A DNA stretch of 64,000 nucleotides, taken from positions 86,710,945 to 86,774,944 of the forward strand of contig CM038216.1 of NCBI GenBank assembly GCA_021442155.1, read 5' to 3'. Below are positions 59,475 to 64,000 of this stretch, piece after piece. The notes under the pieces are model-generated. The model made no database searches, had not been told where the DNA came from, and saw nothing but the letters and a program-made list of their open reading frames with translations. The position numbers were made by a program, and so were the translations under genes. How positions within the stretch are numbered: the first letter of the stretch is position 1; every line of letters starts with the position of its first letter. The stretch is from Cymbidium sinense. Its lineage: Eukaryota > Streptophyta > Magnoliopsida > Asparagales > Orchidaceae.

Positions 59475-60687
59475 TAATTTCAATTTTTAGCCTAGGCTGG
59501 GTTATGTTTTTGACCTCTTGCTTTTTAGTTGGCCTGGAGGTTGCAACTTGGTGGTTCCTATCTTTCTAGCCTAGGTTGGATTGGTTTTCTCGATATGTGG
59601 CTGTGTTCTCTACCTTTTACGGTGGATGAGATGATTTTTACTCTGCCTTTATTCTATTTTCTACATTAGTTAATTTATTGGCTCTCCTCTTAAACACGAA
59701 GTACTTTTTGTTGGTTGATTGTTTCATTTTTAAGTTGTTTAGTCATTTGTGGTTGCTCACCTTGGATTGGCTTGGTGACTAATACTTATTGGACTTTGGC
59801 TTGAGGGCTCTTATCTTGGTTTTGTTGGTTTTTTCTTTGTTAATTGGCATTGGCCTGGTGCTTGCTGATGGCCGGTTCTATTTTTCCCTAGTTTGGAGCT
59901 TGGATGGGTATTTGGATAATGGTTGTTGTTGGTGTTTTGACTTTATTCTAACCTCTCTTTGGGTTATTGTGATTGGTCTCTTGTAGCTTTTGTTTGGTGG
60001 CTTGGATGCTAGCTGGCTGCTAGCGGATTGCTCTTTATTTAATGGTGCAAGATCTGAAACTCTATGAACTGTTGGCCTTGGATGTTTACTTGTATCAGTT
60101 ATGCTGGCTATGATAGTTTTGATGTTACTTACCTCTTCTTGTTTGTTGGTAGTATTACACATGATTGTAACCCTTCTTTATAAAGTTTGGATGCTCATAT
60201 GTATGGTTGCCCCTTGAGATGATCCTAATTGAGCTTGAGCATTCTCTTTCTCAGCTCTCTCCTTTTCCTCTCTTTATGATTATCCTTTTTAGCTATGACT
60301 TTTGCCTTTATAGTGTTTTATAGATTTCTTTTATAGGATGGATCTTTTACAAAGGGAATGGTCATTACTCAGTCAACCCAAGCATTGATACTGTGGATCT
60401 TGCTTATCTTGCTTTCTCAAAGATATCAAGAACTGCTGCTGACTCATCTTTTTACTATTTTCAAGATTTGTTTTAGTCTTAATCTATGACTTTTTTCTAT
60501 TATGTTTTTTAGCTATTCTATTTTCTCTTTTGTTTTCTTTTCTTTTTTCTAATGTACATAGATGGGAGTTTAGCTATTTAGGTTTTTTCTAGCTGTGAGA
60601 ATAGTTGAATTTTAGAGCTTTACCCATTTTAAGGACATTTTATCTTTTCCTTTTATGGTACTAAAATTCTAACTTTCCAAAAAAAAA
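59475..60687 (+). mobile_element. LINE-F, 3'-end-only LINE fragment
   Basis: It starts ATTTCAATTTTTAGCCTAGG directly after CCCTAAACTTA, at the same truncation point as LINE-E. It is longer (about 1.2 kb) and retains sequence deleted from LINE-E. Conserved blocks lie at 60160-60245 (TGTAACCCTTCTTTATAAAG) and 60595-60678. The poly(A) signal is altered (ACTAAAATTC). The terminal A run at 60679-60687 passes into TCCCTAAAC. Confidence 0.87.
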
Positions 60688-61016
60688 TCCCTAAACAATC
60701 CTAAACCCTAAACCCTAAACCCAAACCCTAAACCCTAAACCCTAAACCCTAAACTTTAAACTATAAACCTAAACCCTAACTAAATAAACCTAAACCTAGA
60801 CCCTAAAACCAACCACAAAAAACCCTAAACCTAAACACAAAAACTAAACCACAAAGTAAAACCTTAAACTTTAAACCCTAAATCCTAAACCCTAAGCCTT
60901 AAACCCCTAACATTAAGACCTAAACCCTAAACTCGAAACCCTAAACCTAAACCTAAAGTAACTAAATAAATTAAAAAATAAACCTAATAAACCAAACCCT
61001 AAACCTAAGCCCTAAG
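60688..61016 (+). repeat. CCCTAAA-type block between LINE-F and GRP module 9
   Basis: Degenerate heptamers, then an ACCTAAAGTAACTAAATAAAT word that also precedes several other GRP modules (for example near 13586 and 32013), ending CCCTAAG. Confidence 0.93.
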
Positions 61017-61480
61017 AATGGGTAGAATCTTGACGACAGGAACATCACCGTCAACCAGACTCAATCTAAATCTAGTTGTGGAGGCAAAGGTTGATGTGGC
61101 GGTTATCACAACGGTGGTGGGGGATATCGAGGTGCTGGAAAATATGGAGGTGGTGGTCAGAGTTGTGGTGGTTATGGAGGCAGGACGAGTGATGGAGGTC
61201 ACAACCATGGTTATGGCAGAGGGAGAGATCAGGGATATGATGGTGGATCCTATTGAGGTGGTTCGATGGGGCTGAGAAAGCGAAGAATATGATCGATCTG
61301 CATATGGCGGGTCTTCATAGTAATGACAGTTCTAGTTATCTAGGGTTTTTGATTTGGCCAATGCGTGCTCACTTTTTATCAATGTTATTGCTTGTGTCTT
61401 AGAAAACTTGGTGTGTTACATAGTTGATGAAATCAAAAAGAAGAAATGTTGAATCTTAATTAGTTTTCTGTTTAAAAAAA
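61017..61480 (+). pseudogene. GRP module 9: long readable glycine-rich RNA-binding protein 3' end
   Basis: One frame reads NG-stop-NLDDRNITVNQTQSKSS, a Gly tail with one further stop (CGGYHNGGGGYRGAGKYGGG, then GQSCGGYGGRTSDGGHNHG) and GRGRDQGYDGGSY-stop at about 61256. This makes it the longest uninterrupted GRP-like reading in the window. No RRM core (RNP1/RNP2) is present. The 3' UTR and terminal A run (about 61473-61480) follow. Confidence 0.87.
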
Positions 61481-64000
61481 ACCCAAAACTCAAAACCCAG
61501 AACTAAAACCTGAACCCTAAACCTAAAACCTAAACACTAAACCCTAAAACCCACCTAAAACCATAAACCTTAAACCCAAAACCTAAAACCCCCACTAAAT
61601 CCTCAACCCTAAACCACCTAAACCTAAACCCTAAACCACCACCCCTACAAATAAAACTTAAATAAAATTAAACCTAAAATAAACCTAAAATAAAACATAA
61701 AATAAATCAAAATTAAACTTAAACCCTAAACAAAAAAAACTTAAACCTAAAATAAAATAAAATAAACCTAAACTAAACTAAAAATAAACCTAAACTAAAT
61801 AAAATAAAATAAATTAAAATAAACTAAACCTAAACTAAAATAAACTTAAAATAAATCTAAAATAAAACCTAAAACCTAAACCTAAAATAAATAAAACCTA
61901 AAATATAAACCTAAAATAAAAATAAAATAAGATAAAATAAAAATAAAGCTAAACTAAAATAAACCTAAACCTAAACCTCACTTAAAAATATAAACTAAAA
62001 TAAAACTAAACTAAAAAATAAACTAAATAAAATAAAAACCCACAAAACCTAAACCTAAATCAAATAAAAATAAAGCAAAAAAATAAACTAAATAAACCTA
62101 AAAAAAATAAAATAAATAAAACTAAAACACTAATAACTAAAAAAAACTAAAAAAAAAAAAAATAAAACTAAACTAAAACTAAATAAAATAAATAAAACTT
62201 AAAATAATCTAAAAAAAATTAATAAAATAAAAAAAACTAGCTAAAATCTAAACCTAAAAAAAAAATAAAATAAACCTAAACTAAAATAAACTAAACCTAA
62301 AATAAACTAAACCTAAACTACTAAACTAAAATAAAATAAAATAAACAAAAGTAAACTAAACTAAATATATAATAAATAAACCTAAAAGAACCTTTAACCT
62401 AAACTTAAAATTAAAATAAAACCTAAACATAAACCTAAAATAAAATAAAACCTAAACCTAGAAAATAAAATAAAAATAAAACTAAACTAAAATAAAAAAC
62501 CTAAAATAAAATAAACAAACCTAAAATAAATAAACTAAACTAAATAAAAATAAAAAAAAATAAAATAAACTAAATTAGCCTAAACATACTAGTTTACTTA
62601 TTGTAAAAATAATAAAAAAATAATAAAAAATAAAAATTTTAATTAAAAAACCTTAACCCTAAACCCTAAACCCTAAAACCCACAACCTTAAACCCTAAAC
62701 CCTAAACCCCAAACCCTAAACCCTAAACCTAAAGACATATCTAAACCTAAACTAAATAAAACCTAAAATAAAATAAATAAATAAATAAACCTAAACTAAA
62801 CCTAAAACTAAAACCTAAACCTAAACCTAAACCTAAACAAAAATAAAAAAATAAAAAGCATAAACTAATCCTAAATATAGAATAATACCTAAACTTAAAT
62901 AATAAATTAAAATAAAACTAAACTAAAAAATAAACCTAAAAACCTAAAAAAACTAAAACCTAAAGTTCAATAAATAAACCTAAAATAAATAAACTAAACT
63001 AAATAAAATAAAAAATAAACCTAGATAAAATAAAATAAAAATAAAATAAATAAATAAAGAAATAAACTAAATAAACCTAAACCTACTTGGTTTACTAAAT
63101 TTAAAACAAAATCAAAACAAAAAAAAAAACTAAACCCTAAACCTAAACCCTAAACCCCAAACCCACCTAAACCCTAAACCCTAAACATTAAAAACCTAAA
63201 ACCTAAACCTAAGCTAAATAAAATCTAAAATAAAATAAACTTAAACCTAAATAAAATAAAACTTAAACTAAAACCTAAATAAAAATAAAATAAAATAAAA
63301 TAAAATAAACTAAAATAAACCTAAAAAAAAAACTTAAAAATAAAATAAATAAAACCTAAACTAAACTAAAAAAATAAAATAAACCTAAAATAAAATCCTA
63401 AATAATAAAAAACTAAACATAAAATAAAATAAATTAAACCAAAAATAAAATAAAATAAAAACTAAATAAAAACCTAAACCAAAAAATAAATCTTAAAAAT
63501 AAATAAAAAATAAAACCTAAACCCTAAACTAAAAAAAAACCTAAGCCTAAATTTGGCAACATAAAATAAACCTAAACCTAAACTAAAATAAACTAAACTA
63601 AAATAAATAAAACCTAAACCTAAACCAAAAATAAACTAAACCTAAACAATAAACTAAATAAAATAAAATAAACTAAAAATAAACCTAAACCTAAGCTAAA
63701 AAATATATAACCTAAAAATAATCATAAAATAAAAGCCTAAAACTTAAACCTGAAAAGAATAAATAAAACCTGACCTAAAAATAAAAAAATTAAACCTACC
63801 TAAAATAAAATAAAATAAAACTTATCTAAAATATAAACCTAAACCTAAACTAAATAAACTAAGATAAAAAACCTAAACTAAAATAAGAAAATTAAACTAA
63901 ATAAAATTAAAATAAAACTAAAAAATTAAAAAATAAATAAAATAAATAAATAAAATAAACTAACTAAACCCAAACTTGCTTGTTTTCTTTAAAACCATAA
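61481..64000 (+). repeat. Terminal telomere-like array, three sub-units without GRP modules
   Basis: CCCTAAA variants (61481-61640) precede a long A-rich block (61640-62575) and the hinge ACTAGTTTACTTATTGTAAA (about 62587). Two shorter repeats of CCCTAAA (62645-62740; 63125-63200), A-rich block and hinge follow (CTTGGTTTACTAAATTTAAA at about 63085; TTGCTTGTTTTCTTTAAAAC at about 63977). Sub-units of about 0.5 and 0.9 kb have lost or never had the GRP module and the G+C-rich block. No gene. Confidence 0.9.

Noticed and set aside
2904..64000. A functional chromosome end (telomere)
   Set aside because: Perfect heptamers occur only in short runs and are mixed with diverged, A-rich and G+C-rich variants and LINEs on both sides.
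1..64000. tRNA, rRNA, snRNA genes or organelle DNA insertions
   Set aside because: No cloverleaf box pairs, rRNA core sequences or recognisable plastid or mitochondrial genes were noticed by eye. A dedicated scan was not possible.

Overview
This window is repetitive plant chromosomal DNA with no intact protein-coding gene. The background is a degenerate array of the plant telomere heptamer (CCCTAAA on the + strand, TTTAGGG on the - strand). L1-type LINE retrotransposons and repeated fragments of a glycine-rich RNA-binding protein (GRP) gene are embedded in it. The heptamer, the GRP-type gene, the LINE ORF1 with a CCHC knuckle, and the LINE ORF2 with a C-terminal RNase H domain all point to a flowering plant. 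I cannot name the species. The perfect heptamer runs are short and the arrays are heavily diverged, so this looks like interstitial or subtelomeric heterochromatin, not a live telomere.

Layout. 1-2903: 3'-truncated LINE ORF2 (LINE-A) that breaks straight into CCCTAAA repeats. 2904-15340: a higher-order array of 2.0-2.5 kb units. Each unit runs GRP 3'-end module, CCCTAAA block, A-rich CCTAAA/AATAAA block, a short conserved hinge motif, a G+C-rich CCCTGGGCC block, CCCTAAA block, next GRP module. 15341-30780: 5'-truncated LINE-B, split by an 8-kb TG...CA insertion (17175-25169) flanked by a 5-bp ATTAA duplication. That insertion carries a dead peptide deformylase gene copy. 30781-32789: array with a GRP module. 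32790-42448: LINE-C, structurally full length. 42449-46795: array with a GRP module. 46796-54771: LINE-D, structurally full length. 54772-64000: array with two GRP modules and two 3'-end-only LINE fragments (LINE-E and LINE-F).

All six LINE copies and all nine GRP modules lie on the + strand. Wherever a 3' end is preserved, its poly(A) runs directly into the telomere-like array, in most cases straight into CCCTAAA. This suggests the T-rich TTTAGGG strand served as a primer for LINE reverse transcription, and that a GRP mRNA fragment was captured the same way and then amplified with the array. The LINEs have ORF1 (DUF4283-like region plus CCHC), ORF2 (endonuclease, reverse transcriptase, zf-RVT, RNase H) and an unusually long T/G-rich 3' region of 2.3-4 kb. 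Every copy seen has stops and frameshifts. No tRNA, rRNA or CRISPR was recognised.
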